Shown here: piece after piece, positions 8,198 to 16,532 of the stretch
Layout: every line of letters starts with the position of its first letter
Position numbering within the stretch: the stretch's first letter is position 1
Assembly: GCA_023228725.1 (NCBI GenBank)
Contig: JALOAQ010000003.1
Coordinates: 1-48,793 of the forward strand
Direction: 5' to 3'
DNA from: Bacteroidales bacterium
GTDB lineage: Bacteria > Bacteroidota > Bacteroidia > Bacteroidales > ML635J-15
DNA: 48,793 nucleotides
Translations under genes and position numbers: made by a program
The notes under the pieces: model-generated
Database searches by the model: none
Told to the model about the DNA's origin: nothing
Seen by the model: the letters and a program-made list of their open reading frames with translations, nothing else

Positions 8198-8231
8198 AAG
8201 GTGAGTTGAATTTTTTCTTCTCACCTTTTTT
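8198..8231 (+). terminator. Intrinsic terminator after the zinc-ribbon gene
   Basis: AAGGTGAG (8198-8205) pairs with CTCACCTT (8220-8227) and runs into six T (8226-8231), 26 nt after the stop codon. Confidence 0.8.
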
Positions 8232-8246
8232 ATTGTTTTATTACTA

Positions 8247-9650
8247 TTATGGGCAAACTTGAACATTTAAAGTTTGTGAACTACCGTCTCCACATATATT
8301 AGAAGGTGTTACCGAAATATCTCCACCTATACTTCCTGCACTAACAGAAATATTATTTGTGCCTTGCCCAGACTCTATAGACCAGCCTGTTGGTACAGAC
8401 CAAGTGTATGTATAGCCCTCATCAGTTACATTATAGTTATAATTTGAATCAGCTCCGGAAGCTCCATAAACTGAAATATTATCAAACCAAACATAAAAAG
8501 TGTTGCTATTATTATAGCCACAACTTGGTTCAATATAAATCAAAATACTTGATTTATTACCAATTGAGGAAATATCAAAATTTACTTCTACACTTGCACA
8601 TGTTCTTTGTTCAGAAAATTTAAAACCTTTTCCATTTAAACCAGAGTCGTAAGTATGATCAACACCGTTTATTTTTACACTAGTTATCAAATGCTTATAG
8701 CCATCATCAGCCCAGATATAAACCCTGCACCAATCATTTGGATGAGTAGCAAAATAAGAATGAGACACATCAAATTTTAAAACAACATTATCATTTCCTG
8801 TACAGTTTTGTCTTGGAAGCCTTAAAAAATTTCCCCAATAATTATTCCATGAACTTTGATAACCAACGCTCCCACCTGTGCAGCCATTAGATGTTGAGTG
8901 AGCAATAGGAATATGATAAGAAGGAGCAAACCAAGCAGTTTCACTTGCAGTAGTTCCGTGAGTTAAAATATTTGTATCAAAAGTTTCAATATTTGAAGAT
9001 ATCAATTCGCCTTGAGGACAAAGCTCGTCAGGTCCGTTTATAGCAGAGGGTTGTGGCGGCAAGGACAAAATAGTTAAACTTGCAGGATTACTAACACTTG
9101 GTGGTGGATTTTCTCCACTAACAATACAACGGAATAGCCAAGAATTATTTTCACTAATAACTCCGTTTAGTGTTAAAGTATTGGTATTATATCCACCAAA
9201 ACTAGGAGCTGACCCGACAGATGTAATATTTTCCCAAGCCAAGCCTTTGTTTACTTGCCATTGAAAAGAAATTGCATCGTTTGCACTAACAGAAAAAGAA
9301 GTATTTGCGAACTCACATACTGATGCGTTTTCAGGCTGTGCAAGTATTTCAACTCCAAATTCAGAACCTATATATTCTCCGCACAAACTCAACCAAACTA
9401 TGCCGTTATAATAATTAATACACTTTTCTGTTTTATTATAAATAATTAAGCCCTCGGCAGGAGAAGATATTGCATCTCTTTCAGCCGTAGTCAATCTTGT
9501 TGGCAAAAACCCCTGATTTGAAGATTTTAACTCTAAAAGTGCAGATTCATCAGGATTATCAGTGTTTATTCCAACATTTTGGGAAAATAAAGAAAAAGAA
9601 AATAAGAAAAAAGATAATAATAATGCTAGTTTTTGATTATTTGTATTCAT
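8247..9650 (-). CDS. Secreted multidomain protein with Ig-like and PKD-like segments
   Basis: A 467-residue exported protein. The ATG at 9650 gives a clear signal peptide (hydrophobic LLLSFFLFSFSLFSQ). Next comes a segment common in Bacteroidota surface proteins (VGINTDNPDESALLELKS...GFLPTRLT, about 25-95), then an Ig-like domain (about 105-200, with FQWQVN), a central jelly-roll-like region (about 220-390) rich in aromatic residues and cysteines, and a final PKD/Ig-like repeat (YTYTWSVPTGW...). It stops at VQVCP, so unlike many relatives it has no T9SS sorting domain. It may be an adhesin-like protein or the front part of a longer ancestral one. A -7-like element on the minus strand is at 9677-9684. 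Confidence 0.8.
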   Translation of the reverse strand: MNTNNQKLALLLSFFLFSFSLFSQNVGINTDNPDESALLELKSSNQGFLPTRLTTAERDAISSPAEGLIIYNKTEKCINYYNGIVWLSLCGEYIGSEFGVEILAQPENASVCEFANTSFSVSANDAISFQWQVNKGLAWENITSVGSAPSFGGYNTNTLTLNGVISENNSWLFRCIVSGENPPPSVSNPASLTILSLPPQPSAINGPDELCPQGELISSNIETFDTNILTHGTTASETAWFAPSYHIPIAHSTSNGCTGGSVGYQSSWNNYWGNFLRLPRQNCTGNDNVVLKFDVSHSYFATHPNDWCRVYIWADDGYKHLITSVKINGVDHTYDSGLNGKGFKFSEQRTCASVEVNFDISSIGNKSSILIYIEPSCGYNNSNTFYVWFDNISVYGASGADSNYNYNVTDEGYTYTWSVPTGWSIESGQGTNNISVSAGSIGGDISVTPSNICGDGSSQTLNVQVCP

Positions 9651-9711
9651 AAAAACATTTTGTTTAATCAAGTTTACAAATTTATAAAATAAATTTAATT
9701 AAACTAAGTTT

Positions 9712-11187
9712 TTATTTGTTTTTTATAAATTCTTGCCAAACTTTTTCTTTTATAGCAAAAACACTTAAAAAAACAAGCAAGAGACAAGAATTAATAATAT
9801 ATACAAAAACTTGAGAATCAGGCTTTAAGACTGAGCTTGCAAAATATAAAGCAATAGCCAAAATAAAATAAAATGCTGCATTTCCAATTTCATAAGGCAC
9901 TTTGTAATATTTTTGTCCCCAATAAAAAGAAAGTAGGGACATTAAAACATAACAAATTAAAGTTGTCCATGCAGCTCCCATATAACCATAAACTGGGACT
10001 AAAATTAAATTTAAAACAATGGTTACTATTGCTCCAAATACAGCAAGCCAAGCGCCGTATTTTGTCATATCATTAAGTTTGTACCAAATTGAAAAATTAA
10101 AGAAAATTCCTAAAAACAAATTAGCTATTAATAAAATAGGTACAACTTTTAGCCCTTCATGATAATTAGCAGATATAAAATATTTTATAATGTCAATGTA
10201 AAACATTACTCCCAAAAATATTATTAAGCCAAAAATTATAAAATATTTTGTTGCCTTGGCATAAAGTTCGCGTGCATTACTCTCATTTTTATTTTGAAAA
10301 AAGAAAGGTTCGGCGGCATATCTAAACATTTGAATAAAAAGTGTCATTAAAATGGCTAATTTATAATTTGCTCCATAAATTCCTAGCTGAGCCATAGGGT
10401 TTAAATCTTCTGCAACTAAAAATTTAAGCATAACTCTATCTAAGGTTTCATTTATCATTCCGGCAAAACCGGCTATTAGCAAAGGTAGAGAATATTTTAA
10501 AATCGTTTTTAACAGCTTAATATCAATTCTAATTTTTATATTGAAAATTTCTGGTAATAAAATGATTAATGTGATAATATTTGCCAATAAATTAGAAATA
10601 AAAACATAGCCCACACCAATATTTGGAGAGTAAATATTTAATAAAATTGAATTAGGATTTGAATTTAAAAGTTTAGGACAATAAATTAAAAAGAACAAAT
10701 TGAAAGCTATATTGGTACTGATATTTATAAGTTTTATAATTGCAAACTTCCAAGCTCTATTTTCTAATCTAAGCCTAGCAAACGGAATTGAAGTAAATGC
10801 GTCTAAAGAAACTATTAAAGCCATCCATAATATATATTCGGGATGCTCAACATATCTAATTAGGCTTGCAATAGGTTTTAGAAAAATTGAAATACCAATT
10901 ATAAAAAGAATAGAACTTATGCTTAAACAAAAAAGTATAGATGAATAAACTTTATTGAAATTTTCTTTTTCTTGTCCAAACCTAAATAAACCTGTCTCCA
11001 TTCCATAAGTTAAAAGTATCAAAAGAAAAGTTACATAAGCATATAATTCAGTAACAATTCCGTAAACTTCTGGCAAAAACAATCGTGTATAAAGCGGTAC
11101 TAATAAGTAATTGAGCAAACGCCCCAAAATACTACTAAAACCATAAACTACAGTTTGACCCGCAAGTGCTTTCAGTTGCTTATTCAC
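9712..11187 (-). CDS. Polysaccharide flippase of the MOP/Wzx superfamily
   Basis: A 491-residue integral membrane protein with about 12-14 hydrophobic helices over its whole length and a positively charged N-terminus (MNKQLKALAGQ), the pattern of Wzx/RfbX-type exporters that move lipid-linked sugars across the inner membrane. The first helix pair (VVYGFSSILGRLLNYLLVPLY) is characteristic. No glycosyltransferase or polymerase gene is adjacent, so this is an isolated flippase and its substrate is unknown. The gap to the secreted protein gene on the same strand is 61 nt. Confidence 0.88.
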   Translation of the reverse strand: MNKQLKALAGQTVVYGFSSILGRLLNYLLVPLYTRLFLPEVYGIVTELYAYVTFLLILLTYGMETGLFRFGQEKENFNKVYSSILFCLSISSILFIIGISIFLKPIASLIRYVEHPEYILWMALIVSLDAFTSIPFARLRLENRAWKFAIIKLINISTNIAFNLFFLIYCPKLLNSNPNSILLNIYSPNIGVGYVFISNLLANIITLIILLPEIFNIKIRIDIKLLKTILKYSLPLLIAGFAGMINETLDRVMLKFLVAEDLNPMAQLGIYGANYKLAILMTLFIQMFRYAAEPFFFQNKNESNARELYAKATKYFIIFGLIIFLGVMFYIDIIKYFISANYHEGLKVVPILLIANLFLGIFFNFSIWYKLNDMTKYGAWLAVFGAIVTIVLNLILVPVYGYMGAAWTTLICYVLMSLLSFYWGQKYYKVPYEIGNAAFYFILAIALYFASSVLKPDSQVFVYIINSCLLLVFLSVFAIKEKVWQEFIKNK

Positions 11188-11360
11188 AATTTAAATTTTT
11201 TTACAATTTTAATTAATTATATTTAGTTTAAAAAGTTTTACAAATTCAATTTATTAACCTTAAATAGTTTGTAAGTTTGAATAAGGCAATTAGAACTCTT
11301 ATAAAAAACTAGTTGCAAATTTTTAAAATTAGCAAGAATTTCATATTTTAAAATTTAATC

Positions 11361-11391
11361 TTTGTTAAATCTGATTTTTTTCTTAGGTTTG
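11361..11391 (+). promoter_or_regulatory. Bacteroidota-type promoter for the S46 peptidase
   Basis: TTTG (11361-11364), 19 nt, TAGGTTTG (11384-11391) is an exact consensus match. The ATG follows 42 nt after the -7 box. Confidence 0.78.
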
Positions 11392-11433
11392 TGCATTAAT
11401 TTTAAAATTTATCAAATTATTTAAATTAGAATA

Positions 11434-13590
11434 ATGAAAAGACTAATTATTTTACTTTTATCGAGTATTTTGTTTTTCCCTTTATTTGCTGACGAGGGAA
11501 TGTGGATTCCGATTTTAATGGAAAAGTATAATTATGAAGATATGAAAGCCAAAGGTTTTAAACTTAGTGCAGAAGATATTTATAGCATCAATAAAGCTTC
11601 TATGAAAGATGCTATTGTGATTTTTGGCGGTGGTTGTACTGCTGAGTTAATTTCAGATCAAGGTCTATTAATCACTAATCATCATTGTGGCTATGGACAG
11701 ATACAAAAACATTCAAGTTTAGAAAACGACTATTTAACAGATGGTTTTTGGGCTATGAATCACAAAGAAGAACTTCCAAATCCTGGATTAAAAGTTACGT
11801 TTTTAGTTAGTATGGCCGAAGTTAGCGAAGCTGTGCTAAGTGGTGTTCATAATAATATGACAGAAAAAGAAAGAAATTCAATTATTAGTAAAAATATAGA
11901 TAAAATTAAAAACTCTGCAATAGAAGGCAATCATTACGAAGCAAGAGTAGAGCAATTTTATAACGGCAACCAATATTTTCTTTTTATAAATGAAGTTTTT
12001 ACAGATGTTAGATTAGTTGGTGCTCCTCCTTCTGCAATAGGAAAATTTGGTGGAGATACTGACAACTGGATGTGGCCAAGACATACTGGTGACTTTGCAC
12101 TTTTCAGAATTTATTGCAACAAAGACGGGAAACCTGCAAACTATTCAGAAGACAATATTCCTTATCAGCCTAAAAAATATTTTCCAATTTCAACAAAAGG
12201 ATATAAGCAAGGTGATTTTACAATGGTTTTTGGCTACCCTGGAACAACTACAGAATACTTACCTTCCTTTGCAGTAGAACAGATAATGAATGAAAGCGAC
12301 CCTGCACGAATTATGATTAGAAGAAAAAAACTTGATATTATTAATGCTGCAATGAACTCCGACCCATTAATAAGAATTCAATATTCTGCCAAAGCTGCCT
12401 CCATTGCTAATGGCTGGAAAAAATGGATGGGCGAAATTAATGGACTTAAACGCTTAGACGCAATAAATGTAAAAAAACAATACGAACATGAATTTATGAA
12501 TTGGGTAAATTCAGATAATGAGAGAACAAAAAATTATAAAAATATTTTAAGCCAATACCAAACTATTTATAAAAACTTATCAAAATATAATATGGCAAGA
12601 ATTTATATTAATGAAGCAGGTTTGGGGGCAGATGCTATTTTATTGGCTTTAAGAATGAGAAGTTTAGAAAGTGTTGAAACAAAAACAGATGCAGGCATTG
12701 AAATCCTCAAAAAAGATGCTCAACTTAAAGCAGATGCACATTTTAAAGATTATAATGAAGCTACAGACAAAAAAATGTTTGAAGAAATGCTTAAACTTTA
12801 TTACGAAAATATTCCTGTGGAATTTCAACCCAATTATTTTGCAAAATTAGATAAAATCAAACTTAAATCAGGCAATAAATACCAAGATATAGCTGAATAT
12901 TGCTATAAAAATTCGATTTTTGGAAATCAAGAAAAATTTAATGCTTTTTTAAATTCTTTATCAAAAAAATCATATAAAACCTTGATGAAAGACCCTATTT
13001 ATCTGCTGATGAAAGATTATGTGGATATTTACTTAAATAAAGTTAATGCTGAATTTTCTGCTTACGACACAAAATTAGACAGTCTTAACAGGATTTATAT
13101 GAAAGCACAAATTGAACACCAAGAAGATAAACTTTTATTTCCTGATGCTAACTTTACATTAAGGATTACTTATGGAAAAGTTGATAATTATTTTCCGGCT
13201 GACGGGATAAAATACAATTATTTCACAAGTTTAGAAGGAATAATGGAAAAGGATAATCCTGAAATTTATGATTACACTGTACCGCAAAAATTAAAAGATT
13301 TATACCAAGCAAAAGATTATGGAAGATATGCTGATGAAGATGGTAGTTTACATATTTGCTTTACAGCATCAAACCACACTACTGGCGGAAATTCGGGTTC
13401 TCCTGTAATAAATGCAAATGGAGAATTAATTGGAGTAAATTTTGATAGAAACTGGGAAGGAACAATGAGCGACATTATGTATGACCCCGAAATGTGTAGA
13501 AATATTTCAATTGATATTCGTTATGCCTTATTTATAATTGACAAATATGCTGGCGCAACACATTTAATAAAAGAAATGGATATTAGATAA
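11434..13590 (+). CDS. dpp11: S46 dipeptidyl-peptidase, DPP11 type (Asp/Glu-specific)
   Basis: A 718-residue exported serine exopeptidase that removes dipeptides from the N-terminus of oligopeptides, typical of proteolytic Bacteroidota that feed on peptides. A signal peptide covers residues 1-19. The trypsin-like core shows GGGCTAE (66-71), the histidine in TNHHC (H84), the aspartate region FGGDTDNWMWPRHTGD (205-220) and the serine in GGNSGSP (S654), with a large helical insertion between. The residue 18 after the catalytic serine, which sets S1 specificity in the family (Gly in DPP7, Arg in DPP11), is Arg672 in FDRNWEG. This predicts preference for Asp/Glu at P1. It has its own promoter; the next gene starts 25 nt downstream. 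Confidence 0.93.
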   Translation: MKRLIILLLSSILFFPLFADEGMWIPILMEKYNYEDMKAKGFKLSAEDIYSINKASMKDAIVIFGGGCTAELISDQGLLITNHHCGYGQIQKHSSLENDYLTDGFWAMNHKEELPNPGLKVTFLVSMAEVSEAVLSGVHNNMTEKERNSIISKNIDKIKNSAIEGNHYEARVEQFYNGNQYFLFINEVFTDVRLVGAPPSAIGKFGGDTDNWMWPRHTGDFALFRIYCNKDGKPANYSEDNIPYQPKKYFPISTKGYKQGDFTMVFGYPGTTTEYLPSFAVEQIMNESDPARIMIRRKKLDIINAAMNSDPLIRIQYSAKAASIANGWKKWMGEINGLKRLDAINVKKQYEHEFMNWVNSDNERTKNYKNILSQYQTIYKNLSKYNMARIYINEAGLGADAILLALRMRSLESVETKTDAGIEILKKDAQLKADAHFKDYNEATDKKMFEEMLKLYYENIPVEFQPNYFAKLDKIKLKSGNKYQDIAEYCYKNSIFGNQEKFNAFLNSLSKKSYKTLMKDPIYLLMKDYVDIYLNKVNAEFSAYDTKLDSLNRIYMKAQIEHQEDKLLFPDANFTLRITYGKVDNYFPADGIKYNYFTSLEGIMEKDNPEIYDYTVPQKLKDLYQAKDYGRYADEDGSLHICFTASNHTTGGNSGSPVINANGELIGVNFDRNWEGTMSDIMYDPEMCRNISIDIRYALFIIDKYAGATHLIKEMDIR

Positions 13591-13615
13591 GTGGTTTTTT
13601 AATTATTATTTTTTA

Positions 13616-14266
13616 ATGAAAATCAATTTTGTAAATATACTAATAATACTAATTTTTATGGTAAATGAGAAAATTAATTCTCAAAATTCATATTACCATT
13701 TTTATGATGATATTCAAATTTTTACTGATTCTACATCTTTATTAAACGCAGTGTTTTTAGATAATTTATACGAATATATTTACAAAAATGATAGCACTTC
13801 TTTTTGGATTATTGAAGCCGACACTTGTGATGCAAGTGATATAGCTGGCATTCCATTTTGTCAATCTTGCAATGTAGGAGCTAATTTAATTTTACAAAAT
13901 TCTTATAAATTTTCTGCTATAGACGAAAAGCTTGTTGTTGGTTCTTGCTGGGATTATTTAAACTCTGTTTACAATAGCCTTGAGTCTTCTGGTCAGTTTA
14001 GAAAAATACAAGTTTTCAATTCAAAAAAACCTGGACCATATGCAGATAAAGAAATGCTAAAACCCGGAGATTGGGTTTATCACATAAACAGACAATATAA
14101 AAACATTGAACATTCTGCAATTTTTGTAGCTTGGAAAGATTATGAAAAAGGAATTGCTATTACTATGTCCTATATGGGCTTAGGACGTGCAAAACCTGCT
14201 AAATACGGAGAATACGATTTAAATTCTGTTTATGCTATTTTTAGAATTGAAGATGAATTTTGGTAA
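13616..14266 (+). CDS. Secreted protein, possible NlpC/P60-like cysteine peptidase
   Basis: A 216-residue protein with an N-terminal signal sequence (about 1-22). I do not recognise a named family, but the arrangement GSCWDYLNSVYN (C111), a KPGDWVYH segment (150-156) and a downstream EHSAIFVAW (H166) resembles the Cys-then-His order of NlpC/P60 and CHAP hydrolases, where a GD-x-hydrophobic strand precedes the histidine. If so it would cut peptidoglycan peptides or similar amide bonds outside the cytoplasm. An extra cysteine cluster (C71, C82, C85) lies before the core. It follows the S46 peptidase by 25 nt and is probably co-transcribed with it. Confidence 0.6.
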   Translation: MKINFVNILIILIFMVNEKINSQNSYYHFYDDIQIFTDSTSLLNAVFLDNLYEYIYKNDSTSFWIIEADTCDASDIAGIPFCQSCNVGANLILQNSYKFSAIDEKLVVGSCWDYLNSVYNSLESSGQFRKIQVFNSKKPGPYADKEMLKPGDWVYHINRQYKNIEHSAIFVAWKDYEKGIAITMSYMGLGRAKPAKYGEYDLNSVYAIFRIEDEFW

Positions 14267-14363
14267 AATTAAGAAAAGCGAAAAAATCCTCTGCCACGTC
14301 AGGAGCGAAATATATACCCGACTAGATTATTCCTTGTTTTAACATATCCTAACTTTAACAATG

Positions 14364-14448
14364 CACTCTCAAAATGGTGTCGCAAAGATTATATAAGACT
14401 GATAATGAAACACTTAGAAATGCGTAAAAAAGCAATAAAATCAGGAAA
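14364..14448 (+). repeat. Dispersed repeat, copy A
   Basis: About 85 bp that match 24932-25016 in the same orientation, with a 23-bp identical core (14368-14390 and 24935-24957; key part GGTGTCGCAAAGATT) and scattered substitutions after it. In this copy the left arm of the hairpin seen in copy B has decayed. Confidence 0.75.
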
Positions 14449-14627
14449 AAGTTAAGGTTTATTAAACTCCATCAAACTTGCTGTATCATTGCTAAAATCG
14501 CCCAAAGTTTCACTCGGGCTTATTATATATTCAAATCCTTTGGACATGGTTATATAAAATCTACAAGTTTAAATCTTCAGCAGATAAAAAGCCCATTTGA
14601 TGATTTATAACTAACTTTTTAAAAAAA

Positions 14628-14677
14628 ATAAACAAATATTAAAAACATTTGTTTATATAAATAATTAATGTTTTTAC
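14628..14677. repeat. Two overlapping inverted repeats before the TIR gene
   Basis: ATAAACAAAT (14628-14637) pairs with ATTTGTTTAT (14647-14656), and TAAAAACATT (14640-14649) pairs with AATGTTTTTA (14668-14677). The two hairpins share bases and cannot form together. All arms are AT-rich, so chance is possible. Confidence 0.35.
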
Positions 14678-14802
14678 GAAAATAATACGCAACAAACTAG
14701 CGGGTTATTTGTTAATTGGGGGGTGTAAGGGATAGGATGTTGTGTATATAAGTGAGTTATGGGCGATTTAACTAAAGCATAGTAATTATAATAAAGTAAC
14801 AT

Positions 14803-15585
14803 ATGGACAAAATTAGGCTTATTGAAGACTTAATAAGTGAAGCACAAAATCTAAATTACGATGACGGAAATTTGGACAGGATACTAAAAAGAGCTGATAT
14901 GCTCATCAAGAAGATTTTCGGCAGTAATACTGAATATACTGTGATGATTAAGAAAATAGATTTTGTACCATCAATGATTTGGGGAGGAATGGACAGAAAT
15001 ATTTTAATTAAAAGATTTCAAAGTGGTAAATCAGAATTAATAAACTTGCTGAATGTCATGCTTGAAGATTTACAACTCTCAAATGTCTTTCAAGATAGGC
15101 GTAAAGTAGGAATAAATAACTTAAAATTATCAAAAAACATCTTCTTGGTCCATGGACACAACGAAGAAATGAAACAATCCTGTGCTAGGTTTATAGAAAA
15201 ACTTGGCCTTAACCCAATCATTTTACATGAACAACCAAATAGGGGGAGAACGATCATAGAAAAATTCACTGAATATTCAGATGTTAACTTCGCTGTAATT
15301 CTCTTATCCGCTGATGATATAGCTTTTAGTAAAAATGACAAAGTTGAGAATGCCATGCTACGAGCACGACAAAATGTTATTCTAGAATTAGGATTCTTCT
15401 TGGGGAAAATAGGTAGAGAAAATGTTATTGTTCTCCATGAAAATGCTAAGAATTTTGAATTCCCTTCTGATTATCAAGGTGTACTTTTCACACCTTATGA
15501 TACGTCAGAAAATTGGAAACTAGCAATCGCTAGAGAATTAAAAGAAGTTGGATATAACATAGACAGCAATAAGCTATTGAACTAA
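14803..15585 (+). CDS. Orphan TIR-domain (CAP12/PF10137-like) defence effector
   Basis: A 260-residue cytoplasmic protein. Residues 1-105 form a mostly helical N-terminal region without a recognised domain. Residues 112-250 match the bacterial TIR-like domain found in CBASS/Pycsar effectors and stand-alone defence proteins: IFLVHGHN (113-120), LHEQPNRGRTIIEKF (141-155), FAVILLSADD (163-172), RARQNVILELGFFLG (187-201) and SDYQGVLF (222-229). E195 in LELGF is at the position of the catalytic glutamate of NAD-cleaving TIR domains. There is no CD-NTase, cyclase or Argonaute gene beside it, so either the N-terminal region senses the trigger itself or the partner is elsewhere. It lies in a repeat-bearing accessory patch. 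Confidence 0.85.
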   Translation: MDKIRLIEDLISEAQNLNYDDGNLDRILKRADMLIKKIFGSNTEYTVMIKKIDFVPSMIWGGMDRNILIKRFQSGKSELINLLNVMLEDLQLSNVFQDRRKVGINNLKLSKNIFLVHGHNEEMKQSCARFIEKLGLNPIILHEQPNRGRTIIEKFTEYSDVNFAVILLSADDIAFSKNDKVENAMLRARQNVILELGFFLGKIGRENVIVLHENAKNFEFPSDYQGVLFTPYDTSENWKLAIARELKEVGYNIDSNKLLN

Positions 15586-15667
15586 TAAACCACCTGTAAG
15601 AAACTGGCAAGTGTGACAAAAACGCCTTAGCTTAAGCATTTAAGTAGAATCAAAGTTTCTGTCTCGA

Positions 15668-15811
15668 TTAAAAGTCTAGGGTAAAATAATCCCGCCCATC
15701 GCCAATTTCCAACTCGTTATCTAAAAAAAACTTTTTATTTAATGTTTTCGCAGTTTTAGTACTCGTATTTCTTGATTCATAATATAAATTAATTGATATT
15801 GTTTTGCTCAT
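15668..15811 (-). CDS. Possible 47-residue small protein or gene remnant
   Basis: A minus-strand frame of 47 codons from ATG at 15811 to TAA at 15668, in a gap otherwise empty between the TIR gene and the secreted-protein gene. The product begins MSKTISINLYYES and ends GDGRDYFTLDF, and is of mixed, protein-like composition instead of the Lys/Asn/Ile-only noise typical of random frames here. It could be a real small protein, or the remnant of a longer gene. No family is recognised. Confidence 0.3.
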   Translation of the reverse strand: MSKTISINLYYESRNTSTKTAKTLNKKFFLDNELEIGDGRDYFTLDF

Positions 15812-15864
15812 TGCTACTTCTCTAATAAAATTTAGACTTTTATATTTCTTCTCAAAAATATTAA

Positions 15865-16398
15865 TTATTTGAAAGTTCTAAAAATATTTTCACATACTTT
15901 ATTGTAATAATTTTTTTCAGATTCAGGATACGTAATTATAGCAGTGCAAAGTTGATTGCGAAAAATAATTGTTTTTTGATAAAAAATATTCTTGTTTTTA
16001 TATCCTGAAATAACATAATAGTTATTTCCTAGCTTTTTATACGTAACAACAAAATTTCCTCCATCTCCTCTTAAATCTTCATTATAAGCATCTTGAAGAC
16101 CAAAGTCGAGAACATCTCTATAATCTCTATAAACTCTTAATTCTGATTTTGAATCTTGAGATTTAAAAACTTGTCCATCTCCACTACCAGATTCTCCTTG
16201 GGGAATTAATTTACTTGAAGGATATTCTATGCTATAACCATATCTTTCATTGTAATAAGTCTTGTAATTATAAATTGTTTGCTTTGCGTCTTGCAAACTT
16301 GGATAGTTTTTATTGTTTTTTAATTCAATATTAGCATAACTTGTCAATAATATTAAACATAAAAACAATGCGGTAAAAATTAATATAGGTTTTTTCAT
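15865..16398 (-). CDS. Secreted protein of unknown function
   Basis: A 177-residue exported protein: signal peptide at about 1-22, then a linker and one compact alpha/beta domain beginning YYNERYGYSIEYPSSKLIPQGES (about 53-75) and ending CENIFRTFK. The YGYSIEYP start, the GDGQVFKSQD strand and the paired cysteines near the C-terminus (LCTAII ... KVCENIF) are like domains of many bacterial exported proteins described only as hypothetical, some attached to kinases. A promoter-like TAATTTTG on the minus strand (16427-16434) has a TTTG 21 nt further upstream. Function cannot be given. Confidence 0.72.
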   Translation of the reverse strand: MKKPILIFTALFLCLILLTSYANIELKNNKNYPSLQDAKQTIYNYKTYYNERYGYSIEYPSSKLIPQGESGSGDGQVFKSQDSKSELRVYRDYRDVLDFGLQDAYNEDLRGDGGNFVVTYKKLGNNYYVISGYKNKNIFYQKTIIFRNQLCTAIITYPESEKNYYNKVCENIFRTFK

Positions 16399-16532
16399 AA
16401 TATAAGATTTTATTTTTTTTTCTTCTCAAAATTAAGTATTTTATTTTATATGGCAAATAAAATTTTATGCTTTTTTAAAATGTTTTTAATTCTTTGGATT
16501 TACTTTTTAAATTTGCAAAAAAATAAATTATA

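Larger units (their letters stand above)
14267..14802. other. Gene-free accessory stretch upstream of the TIR gene
   Basis: Between the secreted-protein gene and the TIR gene there are 536 nt without a convincing gene. They hold a decayed palindrome-type element (14289-14312, containing GTCAGGAGCGAAATAT), one copy of a dispersed repeat (14364-14448), two overlapping inverted repeats (14628-14677), and a G-rich stretch containing GGGGGG at 14718-14723. The G-rich part differs in composition from the flanking genes and looks like imported DNA. Confidence 0.6.

Noticed and set aside
14452..14547. 31-codon minus-strand frame in the gap before the TIR gene
   Set aside because: Too short, preceded closely by stops, and overlaps repeat-derived DNA. 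Probably chance or debris.
14700..14790. G-rich stretch before the TIR gene as an integron attC site
   Set aside because: I could not find a paired core (GTTRRRY with RYYYAAC) in the right geometry, and there is no integrase.
14803..15585. The TIR gene as part of a complete CBASS or Pycsar operon
   Set aside because: No CD-NTase, nucleotide cyclase, E1/E2/JAB or other component is encoded on either side; neighbours are exported proteins and an rRNA methyltransferase.
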